Shown: positions 26,608-37,100 of the stretch, one piece after another
Position numbering within the stretch: position 1 is the first letter of the stretch
How the letters are laid out: every line of letters begins with the position of its first letter
Source of the DNA: DATAXP01 sp963708675
Lineage (GTDB): Bacteria; Planctomycetota; Planctomycetia; Pirellulales; PNKZ01
NCBI GenBank assembly: GCA_963708675.1
Contig: CAVPTO010000003.1
Location: forward strand, 4,216,001 to 4,280,000
Length of the DNA: 64,000 bases
Direction of reading: 5' to 3'
Notes under the pieces: generated by a model
What the model was told of the DNA's origin: nothing
The model's input: only the letters and a program-made list of their open reading frames with translations
Database searches by the model: none
Program-made: the position numbers and the translations under genes

Positions 26608-29600
26608 ATGACGGGCGCACCACGCATGGTCGCATCCACACGTCGCGAAGATCGCGCGTTCGCATTAGGCTGCGCGTTGTTGCTTGCCGTCGTGACGACG
26701 TCGCTGTTGACGGTGTCGCCTGCGTTCGCGCAGACGTTCACCTACAGCGGCACTGATGGTTTTTTGAACACTCCCGGCGATTGGACGCCTTCCGGTCCGC
26801 CAACGAACGCCTCGTCGAGCGTGTGGTGGTTCAACACCTCGACAAACACGTCCATTACCGACGATCTTCCTGGGGGCAGCTATTCCCTTGGTGGCATGAC
26901 ATTCGGCATCGGTGCAAGTTCGTTCACGTTCAATGGCACGAATGTGCTCAATCTCAGCAATGGGCTGACGAATCTGAGCGGCACAAGCGTCGAGAATTTT
27001 GGTGCCGGTCTTACCTTCGCTTTGGCAACGGATATCAAGATTGCGGCAGTCGCCGGCGGCGGCTTTTCGATTGGTGGCGTGATTAGCGGCGCCCACGGCG
27101 TGAACAAAACGGGTGTCGGTACGCTTACGCTTACCGGACAAAATACGTATACAGGCACGACGAGTCTGAGCGGTGGCCTCACCGTCCTCGATTTCACCGG
27201 CGCATCCACGGCCATTCAAAATTCCGGCATCATCGCCGGAGCGATCGTCACGGGCTCCGGAAGCGGCACGGCGTTGAACATGGCCGGCGGTTCATTAAGC
27301 ATCCTGGGCGCCGCCAGCGGAGCTTCGAACCAGACGTTCACGGGCGTGACATACGGTGCCGGCAGCGGCACGATCAGCGTCACCGGTAACACAGGGGGCG
27401 TAACGCTTACTCTCGGTGCTTTGACTCACGCTACGGGCGGTACGCTGAACTTTCAGTCGATTTCGGGGACTGTTGCGATCAACACAAGCACAGCCAACAA
27501 CGCCAACACCAAAATTCTGGGGGGCGGAATCTTCTACAACGGTAACGACTTCGCCAGTATCAGCGGCGTCGCACTTACCAATCCCATCGGCAAGTTTACC
27601 GGGTACTTGAATGGCCCCGGCAATAATCCGTCCAATTGGACCGGCACGTTGCCAAATGTTTATACCAACATTGCTGCGACTACCTGGAGTACTGCCAGCC
27701 GTTCCATGGGTTTCAATACCACGATCGCCGGCCTGCAGCTTGGCATTACAACCGCCGCAACTGCTCTTAGCCTTAACGGACACATCCTAGTCGTCAACGA
27801 TCAAACCACGAACTCGGTCGGCGGAATTATCATCTCCAGCGGTGCCGGTGGCACCGTCACGATTAACAACTCTGGTGTCGGGACCGCTTTTTTGACTGCT
27901 GGGAAGGAGCTGGTGTTCCAGAATAACCTCACCGCATTCGGAACGACGGTGTCGACTCCCATTGGTGATAATACGTTCTCAGGTATCGTCCCCGTCGACG
28001 TCGTCATTAGCGGCGTCGGCACCACTACCTTCAGCAGCAGCTTCGGCAGCAATTTCTATAGCGGCGGAACGTACATTAATGGTGGATCGTTAGATGTCGT
28101 CGGCGTCGCCAACGCCACTACCAATAGCTCGTTCCTCGGATCTGGGGGTATTTTCTTTAACGGTGGAACTTTGGGTTTCTTCGGCCTGGCCTCGACAACA
28201 TATTCTGAATCCATCAACGTCACCGTCGGCCCTCAAGGCGGCACGCTTGCCGGAACCAGAGCAGCATCAATAACCACATCAATCCTTGGCGGCGGCGTTC
28301 TTTCGATAACAAATTCTTCTACCATTACCTTTGCAGGGAACAATTCGACCGCGACATTCAGCTTGAATGTTGCAGATAATAGCACACTCGAAGTCGCCGG
28401 TACGGCGAACAGTAGCGCACTCGGTACTGGCACGATAACGATCTCTGGCAATGCAATTACTACTGCAGGCGACATAAATCTCCGCACCACTAAGGAGACG
28501 CTCGTCAACAACATCTACATTTCCGGGTTCGGACAGATTGACGACATTACCGGCGCGGGAACTCTTAGCGGTGTTATTTCGGGCGGAACGTTTTTGGCCG
28601 ATGCGCCCAGTGGCAACACCATGTCCATTTCCGGTACGAGCAATAGCTATGCTGGGCTTGTCATCCTTGGCTCCGGCACGCTGATAATTGTGGGCGATGG
28701 ATCCTTAGGGGCAGTCCCGTCAGCGCCATCCACAGCGAACCCTGATATCACCTTTAGCTCAGGCAACTCGATCCTCGCCTTCGGCGCGAACAACATAACT
28801 GTTAATGCCAATCGCACCATCCAGATCAACACGGGTATCAATGCGAACATCAACGCGCTTGCCAACGCAGCCGGGACGATCGCTGGCAGTATTCAAGGGC
28901 CTGGCGCCATCACCACAACGACTAGCGGGACAATCAGCTTTACCGGGGCGAGCCTCTATAGCGGCGGCACGACCATCAATGCCGGTACGCTGGCTATTGG
29001 CACGGGAACTTCGCTGGGAACGGGCACGGTTTCCTTCGGCGGCGGAGCTGCTCCTACCCTGGCCCTTAACGGCCTGTCGTTGACCGTTGGTACGATCACC
29101 AGCAGCTCCGGTGTGGGCGTGATCAATAACGGCACCGGAGGCGCGACGCTCGGCACGATCGTCCTTAACGGTGCGAATGCCGGCGGTACGGGCAATTACG
29201 GCGGAGCTATCGGTGCAGCGGGCAATGCCAACGTGGCATTGAACGTAAACGTCTCCGGGACCGCGATCGTTACTTTATCGGGCGCGGCCAGCCCTTACAC
29301 CGGCGGAACGACGGTCACTAGCGGAACGCTCGTCATTTCCAACAACTTGAACACGAGCACGCCGCTGGGTAGTGGCGCGGTTTCGGTTCTTGCCGGGGCG
29401 GCTTTGGATAGCTCGGGTGGTTCGGTGGGTGGCGGCGGCGGTGGGGTAACCATTAATGCCGGCGCCACGCTTTCGCTGGGCTTCGGAGCCGCCGGCGCCT
29501 TTTCGCTCGGTGGCAACCTCGTCGGCAGCGGCACGAACTTTATCAGCCCCAGCACGGCGGCGAATTTCAACTTCGTGCTCGGTTCGAGTATCGATCAGAG

Positions 29601-30174
29601 CACGATCACCATCGCTGGCAATTTGAGCCTGACCAACGCGATTCTCAACGTCTCCAACGCCGCGGTCGGCACCTACAACCTGGTCCATTTCACCACGGAC
29701 ACGGGGAACACGAGTTTCTCAGCCATCACAGGTATTTCGAACTCGTTCCTCGCGACCCAAGTGGTCGACAGCACAAATCACGTTCTCGAATTGGTAATCA
29801 GCAACACGTCGCAAACGCTCACGTGGTCGGGCGGCGCGGGAACCCCGCCATCGGACGGTCCCGGCACATGGCAAACCGGAGGAGCGAGTAACTTTTGGAC
29901 AGGTACCGCTTTGACTACATGGTCCGACAACAACCAGGCCGTTTTCGGTTCCGCGAACCCCGTCGGCGCGTCGACCGTGGTGCTCGGCAGCAATATCACG
30001 GCCAGCAACCTGACCTTCAATAGTGGCAACAACTACACCATTGCGCCTGACGGCGGCAATCTCTACAGCTTGTCGATCAGCACCGGGTTGACGGCGAGTG
30101 ACTCGGCCAGCATTACGCGCCGGTCGTTCTGGGAAGCGGCCAAACGTGGACCGTGGCTTCCAGCAAAATGTTGA
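26608..30174 (+). CDS. Giant beta-strand repeat PEP-CTERM protein B, N-terminal segment
   Basis: The start is placed at ATG 26608 because GGGGA lies 7 bases upstream and the product then opens with a signal peptide: basic 'STRREDR', hydrophobic 'LGCALLLAVVTTSLLTV', and cleavage after SPAFA before QTFTYSG. The mature part is Gly/Thr/Ser/Asn-rich with 'QNTYTGTTSLSGG' type repeats. An 'ILGGGIFYNGNDFAS' module near 27510 is shared with giant A at about 6900, and an 'LTWSGG..GTW...FW...WSDNNQAVFG' linker sits at 29815-30060. The frame fails at 30117: reading G30117 twice gives SITAPVVLGSGQTW and joins the next segment. This is the only intact N-terminus of the giant family in the window, supporting Sec export. 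Confidence 0.87.
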   Translation: MTGAPRMVASTRREDRAFALGCALLLAVVTTSLLTVSPAFAQTFTYSGTDGFLNTPGDWTPSGPPTNASSSVWWFNTSTNTSITDDLPGGSYSLGGMTFGIGASSFTFNGTNVLNLSNGLTNLSGTSVENFGAGLTFALATDIKIAAVAGGGFSIGGVISGAHGVNKTGVGTLTLTGQNTYTGTTSLSGGLTVLDFTGASTAIQNSGIIAGAIVTGSGSGTALNMAGGSLSILGAASGASNQTFTGVTYGAGSGTISVTGNTGGVTLTLGALTHATGGTLNFQSISGTVAINTSTANNANTKILGGGIFYNGNDFASISGVALTNPIGKFTGYLNGPGNNPSNWTGTLPNVYTNIAATTWSTASRSMGFNTTIAGLQLGITTAATALSLNGHILVVNDQTTNSVGGIIISSGAGGTVTINNSGVGTAFLTAGKELVFQNNLTAFGTTVSTPIGDNTFSGIVPVDVVISGVGTTTFSSSFGSNFYSGGTYINGGSLDVVGVANATTNSSFLGSGGIFFNGGTLGFFGLASTTYSESINVTVGPQGGTLAGTRAASITTSILGGGVLSITNSSTITFAGNNSTATFSLNVADNSTLEVAGTANSSALGTGTITISGNAITTAGDINLRTTKETLVNNIYISGFGQIDDITGAGTLSGVISGGTFLADAPSGNTMSISGTSNSYAGLVILGSGTLIIVGDGSLGAVPSAPSTANPDITFSSGNSILAFGANNITVNANRTIQINTGINANINALANAAGTIAGSIQGPGAITTTTSGTISFTGASLYSGGTTINAGTLAIGTGTSLGTGTVSFGGGAAPTLALNGLSLTVGTITSSSGVGVINNGTGGATLGTIVLNGANAGGTGNYGGAIGAAGNANVALNVNVSGTAIVTLSGAASPYTGGTTVTSGTLVISNNLNTSTPLGSGAVSVLAGAALDSSGGSVGGGGGGVTINAGATLSLGFGAAGAFSLGGNLVGSGTNFISPSTAANFNFVLGSSIDQSTITIAGNLSLTNAILNVSNAAVGTYNLVHFTTDTGNTSFSAITGISNSFLATQVVDSTNHVLELVISNTSQTLTWSGGAGTPPSDGPGTWQTGGASNFWTGTALTTWSDNNQAVFGSANPVGASTVVLGSNITASNLTFNSGNNYTIAPDGGNLYSLSISTGLTASDSASITRRSFWEAAKRGPWLPAKC

Positions 30175-31181
30175 ACGTCTCCGGCACGATTGGCGAGGGT
30201 ACTACGGGCACGCTGCTGACCATTGCCGGTGGAGGTACCGTGAGCCTCTCGGGAAATAATGCATATACCGGCGGTACGTCGATTACCGCGGGTACCGTCC
30301 AGATTAATTCGGGTACAAGCTTAGGTGTCGTTGGTGCCGCTGGAACGGGCGCCGTGTCGATTGGCGCTGCGACGCTCGAGGTCCAGGCCAACATTTCGAC
30401 TGCACGTTACATCAGCCTGACGAACCCAGCGAGCACAATTTGGGTTGACTCCAATATGACGTACAACGTCAGCGGAAACGTTTCAGGCGCTGGAGCTTTG
30501 AACGTCAACGGACCGGGCACGCTCATCTTAGCGGGTTCCGACACCTACGGCGGCGGAACGTACTTGAACGCCGGCGTGCTCAACATTGGGTCCGATGGGG
30601 CCTTGGGCACACCAGGCACCACGGTGACGTTCAACGGCGGTACGTTACAGAATTCTGCCGTCCTCACCTTGAGCACGAGTGGAACCTCAAGGCCCATTTT
30701 CATCACAGCCAGCGGTGGAACGATCGATTCCAGCGCCGCTGTCATGACGATCAGCGGAAACATCACCGGCCCCGCTTCGGGATCCCAAGGAACGCTCAAC
30801 CTTGTCGGTAAGGGATTAACAATCAGCGGGATTAGCGGCACGAGCGTTGGCTTCACGGGCACTATGTCGGTCGCCGCTGCGTCGACGCTCTCGCTTATTT
30901 ATGCGACCGCCTCGACTGCAGCTTTCAGCGCCAAAGTCCTACTGAACGGAACAGGTCCCGTCGCTGCGCAATTGGGCACCCTAAGTCTTCAAACAAACAA
31001 TTTCACATACAGCCCCAACATTTACATCAACGGCTACGGCCAGCTCGTCGCATCCAACTCAGACTCCTATACCCTGACCGGAAACATTGCCAACGCTACT
31101 GGAGCTAGTAACGCCACGCTTTTGCTGCAGCAAGGCGCTGGGAACTGGATCGATAACGCTCAGTGGCAACAATACCTATAA
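30153..31181 (+). CDS. Giant beta-strand repeat PEP-CTERM protein B, middle segment
   Basis: Continuation of giant B in a shifted frame; coding really begins at about 30117 (APVVLGSGQTWTVASSKMLN). That stretch matches the giant A block 'IALQQTQVWSVANGKSLNV' near 13130. It carries repeats such as 'NNAYTGGTSITAGTVQ' and 'SDTYGGGTYLNAGVL'. The last about 13 codons are out of frame: removing one A of the pair at 31143-31144 gives GAGTGSITLSGNNTYNGG and continues into the final segment. No own start signal is present. Confidence 0.82.
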   Translation: MASSKMLNVSGTIGEGTTGTLLTIAGGGTVSLSGNNAYTGGTSITAGTVQINSGTSLGVVGAAGTGAVSIGAATLEVQANISTARYISLTNPASTIWVDSNMTYNVSGNVSGAGALNVNGPGTLILAGSDTYGGGTYLNAGVLNIGSDGALGTPGTTVTFNGGTLQNSAVLTLSTSGTSRPIFITASGGTIDSSAAVMTISGNITGPASGSQGTLNLVGKGLTISGISGTSVGFTGTMSVAAASTLSLIYATASTAAFSAKVLLNGTGPVAAQLGTLSLQTNNFTYSPNIYINGYGQLVASNSDSYTLTGNIANATGASNATLLLQQGAGNWIDNAQWQQYL

Positions 31182-34100
31182 CGGAGGTACCTACCTCAAT
31201 TTAGGCACAGTATACGCGGCCAATACGAACGCTTTTGGTACAGGAGTGGTAACGTTCACGGCCGGCTTGGTGAACACAGCATCCTCGACTCTCTATGTGG
31301 GTAGCGGCACAGGCGTCACTGGTTTGTCGATCAGCGGCATCGCCAGCAGCGGCACGGCCGTGAACGCAACGAATCCATTCGGGGCGATCACCGCCAAGAC
31401 GAACAGTGCAACGGTTACCGTCGGTGGTAGCATATCCACGAGTTATGCCGGCACGATTGCCGACAATGGCGCGAAGACCGTCGCCTTGGATGTCGCGCTC
31501 ACAGCTGGAACGATTTTCCAGCTCGCGCCGTCTCTTACCGGTAACAATACTTATAGCGGCGGTACGTCGATTGAAGGTGGTATTCTGGCCGCGATGAATA
31601 CGGTGGGCACACAGGCGTTCGGCACCGGTGCGATCCTCGTGAAGTCGGGAGGCACGATCGCCGGTAGCGGCAACATCAGCGGCGCTTCGGGCCTGACATT
31701 CAACTCTAGCAGCGCCTTCAATCAGAGCGGCGTCCTCCCCAGCACCGCTGGAACCTTGACCGCCGGCGCCACCACGATCAACGGCGGTACATTTAACTTC
31801 CGACTTGGTGGTGCAGGCGTCAACGATGCGCTGTCTGTCACGACCCTCGCCGTAGCCAACGCTCCGACCATCGCCGTCTCGCTGTTGAGCGGAACGACGA
31901 CGTACACGGCAGGCAGTTACAATGTTATTCCATTTTCCACCAGCGCGACTGGCCTGGGCAACTTTGTTCTTTCGGCTCCCAGTGTCGCTACTGCCCCTAA
32001 CTTCACGTTCGCTCTGAATGCTGGCTCATCGGCTGAGCAAGTCATTGTAGGAATGTCGCAATTGACCTGGACCGGAGCTGGCGGCGCGACATGGGACGTG
32101 AATACGAGTCAAAGCTGGAAGAATGGATCGACCGCAACCGTCTTCCTTAATAGCAACTCGGTGCTGTTCGACAATACGCCTGGCGTCAGTCAGACGATTG
32201 CGGTTGCTGGCACTGGCGCAGGCACCGGTGTCACGCCATCGGCAATCACGTTCAATAACACGTCGATCAACTACACGATCAACAGCTCTGGCGGAGGCAT
32301 TCTCGGGTCGACCGGCATTGTGATGAACGGCACCGGGACCGTCACGCTCAACGACGCCAGTGGCTTCAACAACTACAGCGGCGGTGTGACGATAAACGCC
32401 GGCACGATCGACATCAATTCTGCCACGAGTCTCGGCACCGGCGGCGCGACGCTGACCGGCGGCAACTTGGAGGTCAGCGGCACGTTCGCCAGCGGACGCA
32501 CGTTCTCGGTTTCCGGCAACACCGGAAACAATATCAGCGTGGATGTCAGCCAGGTGTACACACTCAATAGCTCGAGCGTTATTAAGGACGGTCTAGCCGG
32601 CGCCGGCACGTTGCGTGTCAGTGGCGCCGGCACCTTGGTCCTGAATGGCAATAATTCGTACACGGGTGGCACGAGCATCTCGGGCACCGTCCGCGCCGGC
32701 AGCGCCAGCGCTCTGGGAACCGGCGGTGTGACGTTCCTGAGCGGCGGTACCCTCGATCTCAATGGCACGGCGACGGTCAACGTCAGTAGCATTTCGTCGG
32801 CCGCCGGCCTCGGGACGATCACCAACAATGGCGCGGCCGACTCGGTCCTTTCGCTAGGCGGCAACGTTTCGACCTCCTACGGCGGCCTGATCAGCAATGG
32901 TTCAACCAATAAAGTCGGTCTGTTGGTGAACCTCACGGGTGCTGGGACGACGTTAACCCTTAATGGCACGAACAGCTTCACAGGGGGCGTCACGTTACAA
33001 AGCGGCACGTTGGCAGTAGCCACAGGCGGCAACCTTGGTGGGTCGGGCAATCAGATCACGTTTACGGGCGGCACCTTAGCATTGGCTACCGGGTTCACCA
33101 CCACGAGCAAGGTGTTCAGCGTCAATACCACCGGTGTCATCGATGTAACCAGCGCGTCGGCTTCCATCAATGGAGCGATCAGCGGCTCGGGCAGCTTAAC
33201 GATCCAGGGGTCGGCGGGGACTCTGACACTTGGCGGCTCCAACACGAATCTTTCGGGCAACACGACGATGAACGGCGCAACCGTGAAGGCCGGAAGCGCG
33301 ACGCCACTGGGCACTGGCCTTGTCACGCTACAGACGGGCGCGACCTTGGACCTCAACGGGCAGACGACCGTCAATGTAAGCAACTTGGCCTCGGCCGTTG
33401 GCGTTGGCACGGTCTCCAATAGCGGCGGTTCGTTGAGCACTCTGAATGTCAACGGCGGGGCTAGCAGCAACTTCGGCGGCTCGATCGCCGACGGCTCGGC
33501 CGCGACCGCCTTGACGGTTAGCTTCAGCAGTAACTCGACGGTTCTCCAGCTTTCGGGAAGCAACACCTACAGCGGCGGTACGACGGTCAACAGTGGTTCG
33601 CTGTATGTCACCGGCAGCTTGCTCTCGACCGGCGCCCTGACGCTCAACAATGCCGCCGCCGCCGTGTTCAGCAACGCTCAGCAGTTAGGAGCGGTCAACA
33701 ACGACAGCAGCGCGGGCACCGGATTAACCTTCCTCGGCAGTGCCACCCTGGCGTCGCTGGGAGGCAGCGGTGTGACGCAGTTCAACGCGTCGAGCAATAT
33801 CGTCACCTCGCTGAGTGGATCTGGAACGCTCAATCTCGCCAGTGGCACGGCTGCGGTCACGGTTAATGGTGGAAGCTTCGGCGGTTCGATTACCGGCAAC
33901 GGCGCCGTGACGGTAGGCGGGACGCTGTCGCTCACCGGAACCAACAACAGCTATGTAGGCAACACGACGATCAATTCGTCCGGGCAATTGATCCTGTCCG
34001 GAGGCTCGATCACCGCCAGCACGATCCAGGTCAACGGCGGCACGTTATCAGGCAACGGCACAGTGCAGGCCATCTCGTTCAATACCGCCGGCTCCGCTTT

Positions 34101-37100
34101 GGATATGCGAGCCACGTCGGCACCGGCCACTTTGAATACCGGCAACGTCACGTTCAACGGTAGTGAGCAGCTCTACTTCCGCATCGGAAGCACCGGCGGC
34201 AATGCCGCCTACGACCAGTTGGCCTCGTCCGGAACGATCAACTTCGCGGGGACCAATGGCAACACCATCCTCAACCTGTTCAACTCGGGCTTCACGGGCA
34301 GCGCAGTCGCCGGCGAATATTATTTAATGACCGGCAACATGACGGGTACTGCGTTGACGTTTGCCAACGGAACGGCCTTCGAATCACTTTCGGGCGGACT
34401 GACGGCGCACATTATTGTCAATCCTGTCAATCTCGATGTGGATGTGAACGTCGGCCGTTCGCCAATCACGTGGGGCAACTTCGCCGGCACGAATGTTTGG
34501 ACCGTGAATGACACCAACAACAACTTCGAGACCGCCGACGCGACGCACGCCCTGACGAACTTCCAATCGGCGGACAACGTTTACTTCCAGGATTCCTCGA
34601 GCTTGACCAATACGCCGGTCGCGCCGCTGGGTACGGTGAATGTGAGCGGAGCGGTCAATCCATCGAGCATCACGTTCAGCGCCAACTCGACGGCCTACGT
34701 CATCAATACCAGTGCCGTCAATGCGATCACCGTCGGCACTCTGTATAAGGATGGCAGCGCCGCGGCGAGCTTCACGGGCAACGGCTTGACGGTCAATACG
34801 ACGACGACCGTCGCCGCCGGCGTGCTGAACGTCGCCAGCATGCAGACCACAGGCAATGTGACGATCCGCAACTCGGCCGGCTTCCACGTATGGGGCACGG
34901 TCGATAACTCGCTCAGCCCGTCGGTCGGGTTGGTGGCCAACGGCACCGCGTCGTTCGAAGGCAACCAGATGCTGGCGAACCTCACGGGCGCCGGCGGTGT
35001 GAACATTGCATCGAGCAAGGTACTTACGCTCAATGCCGGCAGCTTTAGTGGCGTGATCGGTGGAGCGGGCGGCCTGACGGTTGCTGGCGACACCACGCTC
35101 ACCGGCATCAACGCCTACACTGGAGCAAGCAACGTCAACAGCGGCGCGACGCTGCGTGTGATTGGCGGCGGACAACTGGCTAGCCCCAACATCACCGTCA
35201 CCGGGGCGCTGCGATTGGACGGCACCGCCCAGCTCACCGGCAACTCCGGCAATCCAACGGTCACCGTGGCCGGCGGCGTGCTGACGACGAGCAACAGCCA
35301 GGGCATGGTCCTCAAGGACGCCGGCGCCGGTGGAACCGTCAGCGTGACGGTCAGCGGCATCACCTTGACGCTTGGCGCGGGCAGCAGCTTCAACGGCGTC
35401 ATCAACGGCGCCGGCTCGGTCACCATCGTTGGCGACACGACCTTGACCGGGAACAACGCCTACACCGGCGCGACGGTCGTCAACAACGGCGCGATCTTAC
35501 AGCTCCTCAGCACGTCGGGCCAAATCGCGAGCGCCAACATCACTGTCTCCGGTGAATTCCGCATCAGCGCGAGTGCTTCGCTGACGGGCAACTCAGGCAG
35601 TCCAATGGTTACCGTCGCCGGTGGCGTCGTGACCATGAGCAACAGCCAAGGCATGATCCTTAAGGACGCCGGTGCTGGCGGCACGGTGAATCTTGCTGCG
35701 AGCAATACCTTGACGCTTGGCGCGGGCAGCAGCTTCGGCGGCGTCATCGGTGGTACCGGTGGCAAGGTCATCATCGCAGGCAACACGACCTTGGCCGGCG
35801 CGAACACCTACAGCGGCGGCACGACGATTAACACGGGCGTCACCGCGCATGCCGGCAACGCGACGGCCCTGGGTACGGGGACCGTCACCTTTGGTGGCAG
35901 CGGCTCGACACTCGACGTGGCTGGCTTCAACCTGCAGGTCGGCAACCTCTCGGGCGCCAATGGCTCGGTCACGAACACCAACGCCACGGCCGGTCGCGTG
36001 ACCGTCACCGGCGGCACCTCGTCGAACTTCGGTGGCTCGTTCGCCAATGGGACGGGAACGGTTGGTCTGTCGATCGATCTCACAGGCGGCTCGACCTTGA
36101 CGCTCTCGGGCAACAACAGTGGCGCCAGCGGCTCGATCAACCTCGACTCGGGCACGTTGGCCGTCAGCGCGTTGAACAATCTCGGCACGGGCGCGATCAA
36201 CTTCAACGGCGGGACGCTAGCCTTCTACACGAGCAGCTTCTCGTTCAACAACGCAATCGACGTCACCAGCCCGAGCACGATCTATGTCGACAACGCGTTG
36301 ACGATCACCAGTACGGGAAACGTCACCGGCTCGACCAATGCCTTGACCAAGGCAGGCGCCGGTACGTTGGTGTTTGGCGGAACGGTCGCGGGCGAACTGG
36401 ACGTCACGGGCGGCAAGGCCCAAGTGAACCCGAACAACGTGGGCGGCAACATCGTGTTGTCCAACGGCGCGACGGTCGACTTCACCACCGCGGGACAGTT
36501 CAGCCACAACATCACCGGCATCGGCAACGTCGAGATCGCCAATAGCATCACGGTCAGCCTGAGCGGATCGGGCAGCGGCTATACTGGTTCGACGATCCTC
36601 GACCCCGGTGCGACGCTCGTCGTCGGCAACGCGGGCAATATCGGCTCGGCGGGCTTATCGATGTCGGGCAGCACGCTGTCGGTCACGGGCAATATCGCCG
36701 GCGCGATTCCGGTGGCTTTGGCCAGCGGCACGGCCAACACGTTCAACGTCGCCAACGGCGTGACGTTTAGCACCAGCGGCGCGATCATCGGTGACGCCGG
36801 CTCGTCGATCTTGAAGAACGGCTCGGGCACGATGCTCCTAGCCGGTGCCAACCCGGGCTTCGGCGGTAGCTGGAACGTGAACAACGGCGACGTCACCGTC
36901 ACCGGCTCCGGCACTCTGGGCACCGGCGCTGTGACCATCAGCCCAAGCGGCTCGATGCACTTCGACAACACCAGCAATCTGACCAGCGGCATCACGGTCT
37001 ACAACGGCGGTACTGTCGGCTTCGCGGACACGAACAGCTTTGGCGGCAACATCACCGTGGCCACCGGCACCGGCACCTTCAGCTTTGCTGGCGGAAGCGA

